A DNA stretch of 64,000 nucleotides from Pelagicoccus sp. SDUM812002 (GTDB taxonomy: Bacteria > Verrucomicrobiota > Verrucomicrobiia > Opitutales > Opitutaceae): contig NZ_JARXHX010000007.1 in assembly GCF_031127835.1 (NCBI RefSeq), forward strand, positions 1 to 64,000. Reading direction: 5' to 3'. The position numbers and the translations under genes were made by a program. A model generated the notes under the pieces. That model searched no databases. It worked only from the letters and a program-made list of their open reading frames with translations, and was not told the origin of the DNA. Each line of letters begins with the position of its first letter. Position 1 is the stretch's first letter. Below, piece by piece: positions 17,557-26,168 of the stretch.

Positions 17557-18171
17557 TTAGTCTTCGTCCGAGCCTCTGGCGGGGAAGATCGGCAGTTTCC
17601 AGTCCCAGAGGAGGGCTCCGGCTCGGAGGGTGAAGGTGGCGAGCATGGCGGCGATGGTTGCCCATGCCGGATTCCAAGGGAGGACCAGAATGTAGACGGT
17701 ACAGCCGACGATGCAGGCGCTGGCGTAGAGGCGTTGGCGGTTCAGGACCATGGGTGTACGGCTGGCGAGGAGGTCGCGGATGAGCCCGCCGGCCACACTG
17801 GTGAGTGTGCCGAGGAGGATGGCGACGATGGGCGAGTCGACCGTCTGTAGGGCTTTGGCCGTACCCATGACGGTGAAGGCGGAGAGCCCGAGGGCGTCGG
17901 ACCACTGGATCGCGCCGGCGGGGATGTGCTGGGTGAAACGTGCGGCGATGAGAGCGACGGTCCAAGTGCCGAGGATCAGGTAGAGATAGCTGGGATCGAC
18001 GAGCCAAAATACCGGTACGTCGAGAATGAGGTCGCGTAGGGTGCCGCCTCCGATAGCTGTCACGGCGGCGAGGACGAGGGCTCCGAAAAGGTCGAGGTTG
18101 TTTCGTCCGGCGGCAAGTACGCCGGTGAGGGCGAAGACGATGGTGCCGAATATGTCGAGAGCGTGCAGCAT
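17557..18171 (-). CDS. TRIC-type cation channel family / YicG-like membrane protein (UPF0126)
   Basis: The 204-residue protein consists of two tandem three-helix repeats plus a last helix, as in prokaryotic TRIC channel/YicG proteins. The family signature is seen twice: FALTGVLAAGRNNLDLFGALVLAAVTAIGGGTLRD, condensed here to its key residues GGGTLRDLILD (about 41-51), and the second-half counterpart TSVAGGLIRDLL. Relatives act as K+ channels or amino acid uptake proteins, and the substrate is not decidable here. It follows the efflux operon's upstream side on the same strand but belongs to a separate transcription unit. Confidence 0.85.
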   Translation of the reverse strand: MLHALDIFGTIVFALTGVLAAGRNNLDLFGALVLAAVTAIGGGTLRDLILDVPVFWLVDPSYLYLILGTWTVALIAARFTQHIPAGAIQWSDALGLSAFTVMGTAKALQTVDSPIVAILLGTLTSVAGGLIRDLLASRTPMVLNRQRLYASACIVGCTVYILVLPWNPAWATIAAMLATFTLRAGALLWDWKLPIFPARGSDED

Positions 18172-18292
18172 GGAAGGTCGAATCGAAAGGAGTGCAGTTC
18201 TGGCAGCTTGTCCACAGAGAAGCTTTTTAGGTTACGGCGGAGAGGTAGGAACCTTGGGGCAGAGCTGTCTCCTCCATCGAGTTTATTTTTTG

Positions 18293-19597
18293 CTAGCCGC
18301 TCACTTCACGTAGCTTCCAAGCGACCAGCGAGCCGGCGACCGAGATGATTCCGAGAACTCCAATGGTGCCGCTAGGACCGAGCGAATGGGCGAGGAAGCC
18401 AAGGCTGCCCATGACGAGTAAGCTGATGCCGATGATCGTATTGCCGACTGCGACGTATGCCGATTTGTCGCCGCTGATCATGTCGACGAGGTAGGCTTTT
18501 CGTCCGAGACGGACGCCGGCGTAGAAAACGCTGATGACGAAAAATAGGAAGGCCTGTGCGATGGGGCTCTGCAGCCATTGGCTGTTACCGAATTGGTAGG
18601 ACAGAGCGGTGCCGATTCCGAAAAGGCCGCTGGCCAACGAGGCGAAGGCCATAGTGGAGCGGCTCGAGATGTCCGCAAACTTGCCCCAGATCGGTCCTCC
18701 CAGAGTACCCGCGAGTCCGCCCGCCAAGATGAGCCAACCGAGTGTGCTGGTGGAGTCGTTTCCTTCTTTTGCCAACAGCGCATAAAAAGGGGGTGCAAGG
18801 GCGACGCTTAGCAGTAGTCCGCGGGCGTAGAGGTAGTGGCGAAACTCTCGATCGTCGGTAAGGAGGCCGATGTTTTCGCGGATCGCCTCGATTGGACTGC
18901 GCGCTCCCTCGGTCGCTCCCGGTTCTTCTACAATGCGGGAAAAACAAGCGACCGATGCAAACCAAAGGATGCCGGCCACGACGAGGAGGATAAAGGGAAG
19001 CGAGTCGCCGCCGGCACGCTCGGCGAATGTGAGCCATAGCCCGATTGCCAGTACCAAGGCGCTTGATACACCGGCGCTGTAGCCCATGAGGGTGCCTCTC
19101 CGCTTTTTGGATACAGTCTTTCCGATGACGTCTTTGGCAGATACGGAGCATACGCCGCGGCCGAGGCTGTAAGCTAGCAACAGCAATAGCGTGGTGTAGC
19201 CAGCAACGGTGCTCGAAAGATAAGGCGTAAACACACCAACGAGAAGCAAGCAAAGGCCCGAAAAGGCAGCTCCGGCGAGCCAAGCGTATTTTCGAATCTC
19301 TTTTTGTCTAAGGTATTCGGATACAAAAAGCTGAGGTAGCAAAACGCCTGCTTCTCTCATGGGCACGATAAAGCCCACGAGTCCGATGGGAGCTCCGAGA
19401 GAGGCGAACAACCACGGCAGGACGAGTCGAGCGCTGCTCAGCTCGTCAGCGAGTTTGCTTAGGACATTGGAAGCGAGGTAGGCGAAGTAGTTTCGCGGGA
19501 GGTGCTTGCAGGCGGACTCGGGTATGTCCTTGCAGATTCGGGTCTCTTCCTCGCCATTTACGTTGTCGTAGAGGTGGCCCAGAGCCTTCCCAGACAT
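18293..19597 (-). CDS. MFS transporter
   Basis: The 434-residue protein is a 12-helix major facilitator. I chose the ATG at 19597 (MSGKALGHLYDNVNGEEE...). The open frame runs on upstream over the FMN reductase gene, but in the wrong composition, and 19597 lies 1 base after that gene's stop. After a ~35-residue cytoplasmic start come paired membrane segments. A LFVSEYLRQKEIRKYAWLAGA loop and a GKTVSKKRRGTLMGYSAG loop resemble the motif A region. The C-terminal half ends in a GVLGIISVAGSLVAWKLREV helix. Substrate unknown. It is tightly linked to the FMN reductase. Confidence 0.8.
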   Translation of the reverse strand: MSGKALGHLYDNVNGEEETRICKDIPESACKHLPRNYFAYLASNVLSKLADELSSARLVLPWLFASLGAPIGLVGFIVPMREAGVLLPQLFVSEYLRQKEIRKYAWLAGAAFSGLCLLLVGVFTPYLSSTVAGYTTLLLLLAYSLGRGVCSVSAKDVIGKTVSKKRRGTLMGYSAGVSSALVLAIGLWLTFAERAGGDSLPFILLVVAGILWFASVACFSRIVEEPGATEGARSPIEAIRENIGLLTDDREFRHYLYARGLLLSVALAPPFYALLAKEGNDSTSTLGWLILAGGLAGTLGGPIWGKFADISSRSTMAFASLASGLFGIGTALSYQFGNSQWLQSPIAQAFLFFVISVFYAGVRLGRKAYLVDMISGDKSAYVAVGNTIIGISLLVMGSLGFLAHSLGPSGTIGVLGIISVAGSLVAWKLREVSG

Positions 19598-19598
19598 C

Positions 19599-20123
19599 TT
19601 AGGCTTCCAGTTTCTCGGTAGCGTTGCGCAGAAACTCGAGCTGCATGGAGTCGGTGATTCCCTTCTTGTCGTCAAAATTGTCGTAGAAGCTAGGGAGGCT
19701 ATAGGTGGCTTTGAGATCGGCTCCCATGCGTGGGAAAGTCTCCTTGGCGGTGGCCAGCACAGTCGCTCCACCGCGACCGCCGGGAGATGTGGCGAGGAGC
19801 AGCATGGGTTTGCCGGCCCAGACCTTTTGTTCTTGGCGGGAAGCCCAGTCGTAGAGGTTTTTGAAGGCGGCAGAATAGGAGCCATTATGCTCTGCTAGGG
19901 AGAGGACAACTGCGTCGTGGGATTGTATCTGCTCGAGGAATTTCTTCGCGTCGTTTGGAACGCCGTTCGCTTCCTCTTCGTCGGCGCTGTAGATTGGGAG
20001 CTTGTATTCACGCAGGTCCAAGGCGGTGACACTCGCTCCTGAGATGAGGCTTGCTGCGTAGAGCGCGAGCTTGCGATTGATGGATTGGGAACTGGTGGAG
20101 GCTCCAAAGGCGAGGATTTTCAT
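19599..20123 (-). CDS. NADPH-dependent FMN reductase family protein
   Basis: The 174-residue flavodoxin-fold enzyme reduces FMN or a quinone with NAD(P)H. It starts KILAFGASTSSQSINRKLA, the phosphate-binding loop of the family. It has LSLAEHNGSYSAAFKNLYDWASR (~84-106), matching the conserved P-E-Y-N-x-S-x-x-x-x-L-K-N-x-x-D-W-x-S pattern with Ala and His replacing the usual Pro and Tyr. The SPGGRGG loop follows. It lies immediately upstream of the MFS gene and 77 bases downstream of the luciferase-like monooxygenase, and could supply it with reduced flavin (inference). Confidence 0.88.
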   Translation of the reverse strand: MKILAFGASTSSQSINRKLALYAASLISGASVTALDLREYKLPIYSADEEEANGVPNDAKKFLEQIQSHDAVVLSLAEHNGSYSAAFKNLYDWASRQEQKVWAGKPMLLLATSPGGRGGATVLATAKETFPRMGADLKATYSLPSFYDNFDDKKGITDSMQLEFLRNATEKLEA

Positions 20124-20200
20124 AGCGAAGTGTGGACGTGAGAGAGATAAGGTTCTCTGGTTCGATTGAGGGAAATTCGACTCGTGGCAGCGTGCTCGAG

Positions 20201-21244
20201 TTATCCGTCGATAGCAAGTTCCTTGCGAATTGCCGGGGCAACGAGAGTGCCCAGCAGCTCAATGGCACGCATGAGTTGCCCGTGAGGCAGTGAGGCGACG
20301 GACATTTGGAAACTGAAGCGATCGATACCTCCGAGGGCTTCGTGCTGACGTAGTACTTTTTCGACTACGGATCCGGGCCCGCCCACATGTAATGCGCCTG
20401 TCGGACCCAGAAGGGAATCGAAATGGGGGCGGGTCACGGGCGGCCAACCACGTTCCTTGCCGATAGCGGTGAAAGCTCTAGCGTACCCGGGGAAGAATTC
20501 TTCGGCAGCTTGAATGTCACTGTTGGCCGCGTAGCCGAGGCAATGGAGACCCACCTTGAGGGTTTCGGGACTGTGGCCCGCTTCCTCGCCCGACTTGCGG
20601 TACAGGTCGATGAGCGGTCTGAAACGATGCGGCTCTCCTCCGATGATCGCTACCATAAGCGGCAGTCCGAGCCGCCCCGCTCGAGCGAAGGATTGGGGCG
20701 TGCCTCCAACACCGAGCCAAATGGGAACAGGGTTCTGGATGGGTCGTGGATATACGCCTTGACCTGAAAGTGCGGGGCGGTGTTTACCCGTCCAATTGAC
20801 GTTCGGTTTTTCTTGGAGCTTCAGTAGTAAGCCGAGCTTTTCGACGAAAAGGTCGTCGTAATCTTCGAGGGCGAGGCCGAAAAGGGGGAATGATTCGATG
20901 AAGGAACCGCGACCGACAACCATCTCGGCTCGGCCTTGCGAGACGAGATCCAGGGTGGCGAACTGCTGGAAGACGCGCACAGGATCGGCGGCGCTGAGCA
21001 CGGTGACGGCGCTGGTCAGGCGGATGCTTTTGGTGCGTGCAGCAGCGGCGGCTAGGAGCACCGCTGGAGCGGAGTCGAGATACTCTTCCCGGTGGTGCTC
21101 GCCGATGCCGAAAACATCTAGTCCGACCTGGTCGGCTAGCTCAATTTCCTCGAGAAGGTCGGCCACACGCTGGCGTGGGCTAACGGTTTTTCCGGTTAAC
21201 GGGTCGGCGTCGGTCGCCACGAAACTGTCGATTCCTATTTGCAT
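20201..21244 (-). CDS. LLM-class flavin-dependent oxidoreductase
   Basis: The 347-residue enzyme belongs to the bacterial luciferase-like monooxygenase superfamily, which uses reduced FMN and oxygen to oxidise small organic substrates. Family features: [24 protein letters not shown] (~32-55) with the conserved His pair, [29 protein letters not shown], and VVGRGSF. Length is normal. It sits in a same-strand run with the ECF41 sigma gene upstream and the FMN reductase downstream. Such redox genes commonly accompany ECF41 sigma factors, so it may be in the regulon, although I find no ECF41 motif directly in front of it. Confidence 0.88.
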   Translation of the reverse strand: MQIGIDSFVATDADPLTGKTVSPRQRVADLLEEIELADQVGLDVFGIGEHHREEYLDSAPAVLLAAAAARTKSIRLTSAVTVLSAADPVRVFQQFATLDLVSQGRAEMVVGRGSFIESFPLFGLALEDYDDLFVEKLGLLLKLQEKPNVNWTGKHRPALSGQGVYPRPIQNPVPIWLGVGGTPQSFARAGRLGLPLMVAIIGGEPHRFRPLIDLYRKSGEEAGHSPETLKVGLHCLGYAANSDIQAAEEFFPGYARAFTAIGKERGWPPVTRPHFDSLLGPTGALHVGGPGSVVEKVLRQHEALGGIDRFSFQMSVASLPHGQLMRAIELLGTLVAPAIRKELAIDG

Positions 21245-21322
21245 ATCGTCGTGGTGTTTAGACCTACAACGATTCAGGGTAGGAGGATGTTGCGTGGCTG
21301 ATTGCGAGCTACCTTCCGCTGG

Positions 21323-22231
21323 TCAATTGGCTTCGGCGGTCGGGAACCTCTCTTGAAGGAATCGGATCTTTTCGGGGTTTCGCTGTTGGTAAAGTGTTTG
21401 GATCTTTCTGTCGTGTATTTCGATTGTAAATACGGTGTCGATCACTCCGTTTGTGAAGATGAGGGCGGAGGGTTGGCTGTTGATTCGAGTGAATTTCGCT
21501 GTCCTAGCGTCACCGCTCTTACGGGCCTTTCGCGACAGTCCGACGAAAAGGCGAGTAATGAGTTCGCGAGAACGCAAGGGCTTGCGGACTGCTTTAGCGA
21601 GAGATCCACCGTCTGAGTAGAGGATCGCGTCTTCAGCGAGAATCGCTTCCAGCCCGCTTTCGTCGCCCTGTGCTGCAGCTTGGATGAATGCTTCCAGGAG
21701 CTTTTGGTGGGCCTCCGGTGCGACGTTTGATTTTGGTCGATTCGCTTTCAATGCCTGACGGGCTCGGGAGGCGAGTTGCCGGCAGGCAGATACTTCTTTT
21801 TGCAGGATCTGGGCAATGGTGGCGAAAGGATAATCGAAGACGTCATGCAGGATGAAGGCTGCCCGTTCCGTGGGAGTGAGCCGTTCCATGGCGTGAAGTA
21901 GTGCGAACGTAATGGAATCGTCGATACTTGCCAGGTCGGCTGGTGTAGTTTCGGTGATAAGTAGTGGTTCGGGAAGCCAGGGACCGATGTATGTTTCTCG
22001 CTGTCGTTGGGCTGATTTGAGGTGGTCGATGGCGAGCCGGCTCGCCACAGTGTGTAGCCAAGCGAGTGGCTCGCGAATGGCGGTACGGGTTTGCTCGTCA
22101 AGCTGGTGCCATTTTAGCAAGCTCTCTTGGGCGATGTCTTGGGCGTCGACCCTAGAACCGAGCATGCGATAGGCGAGCCCTTCGATGGAAGAGCGATGCG
22201 TTTCGATGGCAGTTTCGAGGGAGTCGGCCAT
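21323..22231 (-). CDS. ECF41-type RNA polymerase sigma factor with fused SnoaL-like regulatory domain
   Basis: The 302-residue protein has sigma region 2 (YRMLGSRVDAQDIAQESLLKWHQ, ~22-44) and region 4 (LTPTERAAFILHDVFDYPFATIAQIL, ~118-143). A ~110-residue SnoaL/NTF2-like extension follows. ECF41 hallmarks are visible: WLPEP in the linker (~89-93), a DGG motif in the extension (SDGGSLAKAV), and a C-terminal NPEKIRFL matching the family's NPDKL-type motif. These sigma factors have no anti-sigma partner and are controlled by their own C-terminal domain. The gene starts 3 bases after its carboxymuconolactone decarboxylase-like partner, the usual ECF41 neighbourhood. It is transcribed from a motif-perfect ECF41 promoter at 22788-22814, so it should be autoregulated. 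Confidence 0.92.
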   Translation of the reverse strand: MADSLETAIETHRSSIEGLAYRMLGSRVDAQDIAQESLLKWHQLDEQTRTAIREPLAWLHTVASRLAIDHLKSAQRQRETYIGPWLPEPLLITETTPADLASIDDSITFALLHAMERLTPTERAAFILHDVFDYPFATIAQILQKEVSACRQLASRARQALKANRPKSNVAPEAHQKLLEAFIQAAAQGDESGLEAILAEDAILYSDGGSLAKAVRKPLRSRELITRLFVGLSRKARKSGDARTAKFTRINSQPSALIFTNGVIDTVFTIEIHDRKIQTLYQQRNPEKIRFLQERFPTAEAN

Positions 22232-22234
22232 GAT

Positions 22235-22777
22235 TTAAACTTCGAGGGTCACCACAGAGCAGGATTTGTAGTGGCCGGTGGCGCTTTTGACGATTGGGAA
22301 AACTTGTGCCGCTGCGATGGCGAGACCGATTTCGATCATGGCGGCGGGACCGAGTTCCCAGCTGAGCTCGCTGCGCAGGGTTTCGGAGTCTGCGGTGTTG
22401 GCGAGGCAAGCTCGGGTGAACGCTTGGGTACGTTCGAGAATTTCGCTTAGCTCCCCGCTATCGAAGACAAGCGTCTCGATGAGTGAGTCGGGGACGCCGG
22501 CTTGCTGAGCGAAACGTACGGCGAGCTGGAGGCATGGGCCACAGTCCGCGTGTCGGTAGGCGGTGAGCTTTGCTGCGAAGTAGACTTCAAGGGGTGCGTG
22601 CCTGCGATGTCCGGCCATGGGAACGAAGGCGTTGAAGACCTCAAGGGCTTCGGGAGCATGCTTGAGCATGGCCTTCATGTAAGTACAGTCGTAGCCATAG
22701 GCGGTCTCGAAGGCTTCGATCTGGCTAAGGGCAGATTGCTTAGGATTGTCGGCGTTTTGTATCGTTCCAGTTGTCAT
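22235..22777 (-). CDS. carboxymuconolactone decarboxylase/AhpD-like protein, ECF41 partner
   Basis: The ~180-residue protein contains a CMD/AhpD-type helical core with the redox CxxC in ADCGPCLQLAVRFAQQAG (about residues 95-112), so a peroxidase- or disulfide-linked role is likely. I place the start at the ATG at 22777. A GTG one codon earlier (22780) is also possible. Either start lies only 8-11 bases from the -10 element of the ECF41 promoter, so the mRNA would be nearly leaderless. It is the first gene of a two-gene operon with the sigma factor and is the classic ECF41 target. Confidence 0.85.
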   Translation of the reverse strand: MTTGTIQNADNPKQSALSQIEAFETAYGYDCTYMKAMLKHAPEALEVFNAFVPMAGHRRHAPLEVYFAAKLTAYRHADCGPCLQLAVRFAQQAGVPDSLIETLVFDSGELSEILERTQAFTRACLANTADSETLRSELSWELGPAAMIEIGLAIAAAQVFPIVKSATGHYKSCSVVTLEV

Positions 22778-22787
22778 CACTGTGGAT

Positions 22788-22814
22788 GACGAAACAGGTT
22801 GGAATGGTGTGACA
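22788..22814 (-). promoter_or_regulatory. ECF41-dependent promoter
   Basis: Reading the minus strand, TGTCACA (22814-22808) is followed by exactly 16 bases and CGTC (22791-22788). This is the published consensus form of ECF41 promoters (TGTCACA, 16-bp spacer, CGTC). It precedes the CMD-sigma operon by only a few bases. The match in motif, spacing, strand and position makes chance unlikely. Confidence 0.85.
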
Positions 22815-22978
22815 GCCTTTGGGCGTTTTTTCTAATTCTGGGGACGTTTTTGCTTTGCCCGCTCGCATCGTCTCGCAGGAGAAGTAGACGGCGATCGAGC
22901 GGCGATCCGTGGAAGGGTGTGACTCCTCCAACAGAGGGAGGTGGAATATTCAAGGACGGCGTACTCGTCGTTTCGTTC

Positions 22979-23746
22979 TTAAATGTCGCGAGTTTTTTTC
23001 GTAAACCGCTTTGTCGCGATCAGCGCGAATATCGATAGGGAAGCTACGAACATTGAAGAACCGTTGTCTGGAACCTTTGTCGTTTTGCTCACATGAATAC
23101 TGTCAAAAGTCACATCGTATGCCCCGCCCATACTCGATTGGCCGGTTGTGAAAAACTCGAATGATGCTACTTCTAGAGAGCTGGGGTTTGACGCGAGAAA
23201 ATCCAGTGCTCCTTCCAGTCTAATGGAGCCCACTGGTCGATAGCCGTTTAATACAAACTCCAAGAGACTGCCTGGAGTGCCGAACTCGTAGCCGCCGTTT
23301 GAATTGGATTGGGATATACTCTCTACTATTGGCAAACCTAGTATCGCTGCGTCCTGTTCGGAGGAACCGAATACGACCGTGTTTTGGAGGCCACTGACGT
23401 GGATTGCGTTTGTCGTCCCGTAATCGAAAAGATGGTTACCCCCAAATTGGAAATCGAATTGGGTATTTCCGAAATAATTGGCCGAGTATTGGTCGGGTCC
23501 AGATCCAGCAACATTTTCGAAAAGATCTGGAGTCGAGAATTGGTACAGGGTTCTCCCATAGAACTTGTCGCCCTCCTTGGGGCCATTGGCGATTTCTCCA
23601 ATCACCGAATCAGAGAAATTGTAGCTTAAAGTGCCTTCGAAGTTAACTTCGTAGCAGTACTGAACGGCAAATGCCAACTGAGCAGTTCCTGCAGCCAAGG
23701 TGATAGCCAAGAGTATGCCCCTAAGAGATTGAGTTTTATGATTCAT
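22979..23746 (-). CDS. VPDSG-CTERM (PEP-CTERM-type) secreted protein
   Basis: The 255-residue protein has a signal peptide (first ~27 residues, ending AQLAFA) and a C-terminal sorting tail. The tail is VPDNGSS, then a hydrophobic stretch MFVASLSIFALIA, then a basic end KRFTKK. This matches the VPDSG variant of PEP-CTERM domains, which are recognised by a dedicated exosortase and linked to exopolysaccharide production. The mature part is rich in Gly, Asn and Ser and likely beta-structured, with no catalytic motif. An AAGGAGAT sequence sits directly before the ATG. No exosortase gene is in the window. It is probably a cell-surface or matrix protein. Confidence 0.85.
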   Translation of the reverse strand: MNHKTQSLRGILLAITLAAGTAQLAFAVQYCYEVNFEGTLSYNFSDSVIGEIANGPKEGDKFYGRTLYQFSTPDLFENVAGSGPDQYSANYFGNTQFDFQFGGNHLFDYGTTNAIHVSGLQNTVVFGSSEQDAAILGLPIVESISQSNSNGGYEFGTPGSLLEFVLNGYRPVGSIRLEGALDFLASNPSSLEVASFEFFTTGQSSMGGAYDVTFDSIHVSKTTKVPDNGSSMFVASLSIFALIATKRFTKKTRDI

Positions 23747-23956
23747 ATCTCCTTAGTAATACTTACCATCGAGAGGTCAACGGGTCGTGAATATTTAGGA
23801 TATTCCTCGGTACGCCCCCGCGTATTTACCTGCCTATCGAGTGCTCCTATTTCCCAGGCCTCTGCACTGACTTGTCGAGCACTCCACATCAAATGTGCAT
23901 CTCAGCCTGATAGAGTCGCATTTTCATGCTAGGCCCAAAAGCCTTGCAGCAATCTA

Positions 23957-25393
23957 TCAACTCGCTGGTTTGAGGCGGTAGATGGCGCCGGCTCGCGGAG
24001 ATTGCTGAGTGATCAGTATGTAGAGGAAACCGTCTGGGCCGCTGTAGACGTCGCGTATACGTCCTTGTCCTTTGAATACAATTTCATCTGCGACAACTTG
24101 ATCGCCTTCGATGGTGAGTCGATGAAGTTCCTGCGAGGCCATGCCGGTTACGAAGAGATTGTTTTTCCATTCAGGGAATTTGTCGCCTTCGTAGAAATCG
24201 ATACCACAAATCGCGATGGAGGGTACCCAGTAGTGTTTAGGTGCCTCGACGCCGTCTTTATCGGTGAACTCGGTGATTGGGGTCCCGTTGTAGTTCATGC
24301 CGTAGGTGGCGATGGGCCAGCCGTAGTTGAGGCCGGGATGGATGAGGTTGGTTTCGTCTCCTCCACGTGGGCCGTGCTCGACTTCCCAGAGAGCTCCGGT
24401 CTCTGGATGGGCGTCGAGACCTTGGGGATTGCGGTGGCCGTAGGACCAGATCGTGGCGAGGGCTTTTGGGTCGTCGAGGAAGGGGTTGTCGGCCGGGATG
24501 CGTCCGTCGTCGTGGATTCGGTGGATCTTGCCGTTGGGACGTCCGAGCTCTTGGGCTTGATCTTGGCGACCGCGGTCACCGATACCGAAGAATAGGTAGC
24601 CGTCCTGGAAGACGAAGCGGGTCCCATAGTGGGCTCCGGCGGCAGAATGCAGGTCTTCTGGGGCGTGGTAGATCTCTTCTTGGTCGATCCACTTGCCGTC
24701 GCTTATTCGCCCGCGGACGACGGCGGTCATGCCAGCATCCTTTCCGTCGTCCTTGCCGCCTACGTTTTCGGAGTAGCCGAGATAGATCCAGCCGTTTTCG
24801 GCGTATTCGGGATGGATTTGAACTTCAAGAAGGCCGCCTTGGCCGTGCTGCCAAACTTCGGGAGTTCCTTCGATAGCATTCCGCTCGCCGTCCTTGAAGT
24901 GCCATAGGACACCATCGCGCTGGGTGACGAGCATTGAAGCGTCGGGCAGGAATTCGATGGCCCAGAGAATGCCTTCGCCTTGCCCGACTTCCTCGAGGGT
25001 AAAGTCGTGTTTTTCGGAGTTGAAGACTCCTTGCTTGGGCTTGAACGCGTCCTCCGGAAGGGCTTCGCGGGCGGCCATTTGGCCTTGCTCGCGGATGTAG
25101 ATGACAAGGGAGCGGATTTGTTTTTCTGAGAGCGAGTGCTTCCATGGGACCATTTCGGTCTGGGGAATGCCTTCCGCGATGACTCGCGCGATATCAGCGT
25201 CGCTGCTGCCGTGGGCCCAGATGCCGTCGACGAGGGAGCTGCCTTGCCCGCCGCGGAGGTTTTCGCCGTGGCAGTTTGCACAGTAGGTTTTGTAGAGTTC
25301 GCTTACGTCTCCCGACCCGATCCGGTTCTGAGCGGATAGGCTAGTGGTGAGGGCTGCGATGGGTAGGAGCAATAAAGTAGCGTTTCGAATCAT
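23957..25393 (-). CDS. cytochrome c fused to PQQ-type (soluble glucose dehydrogenase-like) sugar dehydrogenase
   Basis: The 478-residue exported protein has a signal peptide ending TSLSAQ. A small cytochrome c domain follows with haem motif CANCH at residues 38-42 and a likely Met ligand in TEMVPW. A six-bladed beta-propeller of the soluble glucose/aldose sugar dehydrogenase family occupies ~125-475 (LEEVGQGEGILWAIEFLPDAS; GDRGRQDQAQELGRPNGKIHRI; YGHRNPQGLD; EHGPRGGDE; a late IRDVYSGPDGFLYIL). These enzymes oxidise sugars with PQQ and pass electrons to cytochrome, and fusion of the acceptor is common in Bacteroidota and Verrucomicrobiota. No PQQ biosynthesis genes are nearby. Confidence 0.88.
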   Translation of the reverse strand: MIRNATLLLLPIAALTTSLSAQNRIGSGDVSELYKTYCANCHGENLRGGQGSSLVDGIWAHGSSDADIARVIAEGIPQTEMVPWKHSLSEKQIRSLVIYIREQGQMAAREALPEDAFKPKQGVFNSEKHDFTLEEVGQGEGILWAIEFLPDASMLVTQRDGVLWHFKDGERNAIEGTPEVWQHGQGGLLEVQIHPEYAENGWIYLGYSENVGGKDDGKDAGMTAVVRGRISDGKWIDQEEIYHAPEDLHSAAGAHYGTRFVFQDGYLFFGIGDRGRQDQAQELGRPNGKIHRIHDDGRIPADNPFLDDPKALATIWSYGHRNPQGLDAHPETGALWEVEHGPRGGDETNLIHPGLNYGWPIATYGMNYNGTPITEFTDKDGVEAPKHYWVPSIAICGIDFYEGDKFPEWKNNLFVTGMASQELHRLTIEGDQVVADEIVFKGQGRIRDVYSGPDGFLYILITQQSPRAGAIYRLKPAS

Positions 25394-25535
25394 GGTGTAG
25401 ACCGCTTAGCTTTCTGAGGATTCAACCAAACGCCAGACGAATGGCTGGGTTGAACTCATGCAATCTTGTCTAACAGTTGAGCGGTTAACGACCTAGTGCA
25501 CGCAACACGAATTTCAGCTCTGAGAGCTGCGGGGG

Positions 25536-25967
25536 CTAGTTGGAATTGGCAGCCTTGGATGTGGCGACTCTTTCGGGGTAGTCGCTGAGTTGCACGTCTA
25601 CGCGGCAGATGTGGTTGGACAACCAATTCTCAAGCTTGGAGTAGAGGGTTTGAGCCCATTCCTGAGAGTATCCGTTTTGATGGTATACTTCGAGAGTTCG
25701 GGTGAGGTAGCCCTTGAATGCTAGGTGCTCGGAACGGTTTTTTTGGGCCACTGGGCAACGCCGCTTGAGCATGCAGGCTTCCTCGTAACGGAAGTGGTTT
25801 TGGATGTAGGTTTCAAGAAAGCGTAGCAGGTGATCGACCTCCCTCGTATCGACTTCGGCTTGCTCGGCTATTGCTTCTAGCTTGTTGGCGAAGCGAAAGA
25901 TCTGCTGGTGCTGCTCGTCGATATGGGGGTCATTGGTAGCGAAATTTTTTCTCCATTCGATAGCCAT
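25536..25967 (-). CDS. bacteriohemerythrin
   Basis: The oxygen-binding four-helix protein carries a non-haem di-iron centre. The start is the ATG at 25967 (MAIEWRKNF), giving 143 residues. A GGAGG (complement of 25974-25978) lies 6 bases upstream, and hemerythrins begin here, although the frame is open 14 codons further. The iron ligand pattern is complete: HIDEQHQQIF, HFRYEEACM, SEHLAF and NHICRVD. It may act in oxygen sensing, storage or delivery. It is a monocistronic gene separated from the RNase gene by a terminator. Confidence 0.93.
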   Translation of the reverse strand: MAIEWRKNFATNDPHIDEQHQQIFRFANKLEAIAEQAEVDTREVDHLLRFLETYIQNHFRYEEACMLKRRCPVAQKNRSEHLAFKGYLTRTLEVYHQNGYSQEWAQTLYSKLENWLSNHICRVDVQLSDYPERVATSKAANSN

Positions 25968-26106
25968 GATCGTCCTCCGGAACTGCTTTGAAATTCGCGT
26001 AAACGCCAAATAATAGCAACGGCCGGCTGGAGATAGGGGGCAATTATAAGGCTAGGTATTCGGATGTGTTAGACTGGGTTCTGCAGGAACCCGTGTTTTG
26101 CTCACA

Positions 26107-26140
26107 AAAAAGCCCGGCCGCTTGCGCGGACCGGGCTTTT
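26107..26140 (-). terminator. rho-independent terminator of the RNase G/E transcript
   Basis: On the minus strand, AAAAGCCCGG and CCGGGCTTTTTT arms close a short GC-rich loop (ten paired bases) and are followed by a T-run. It lies 29 bases beyond the RNase gene stop. The A-run on the other side would also allow some stopping from the plus strand. Confidence 0.85.
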
Positions 26141-26168
26141 CAATTTGGGGTGGGTAATTGATTAACGC

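Noticed and set aside
18585..19283. 232-codon minus-strand frame over the MFS gene
   Set aside because: Arg-rich shadow of the transporter reading frame.
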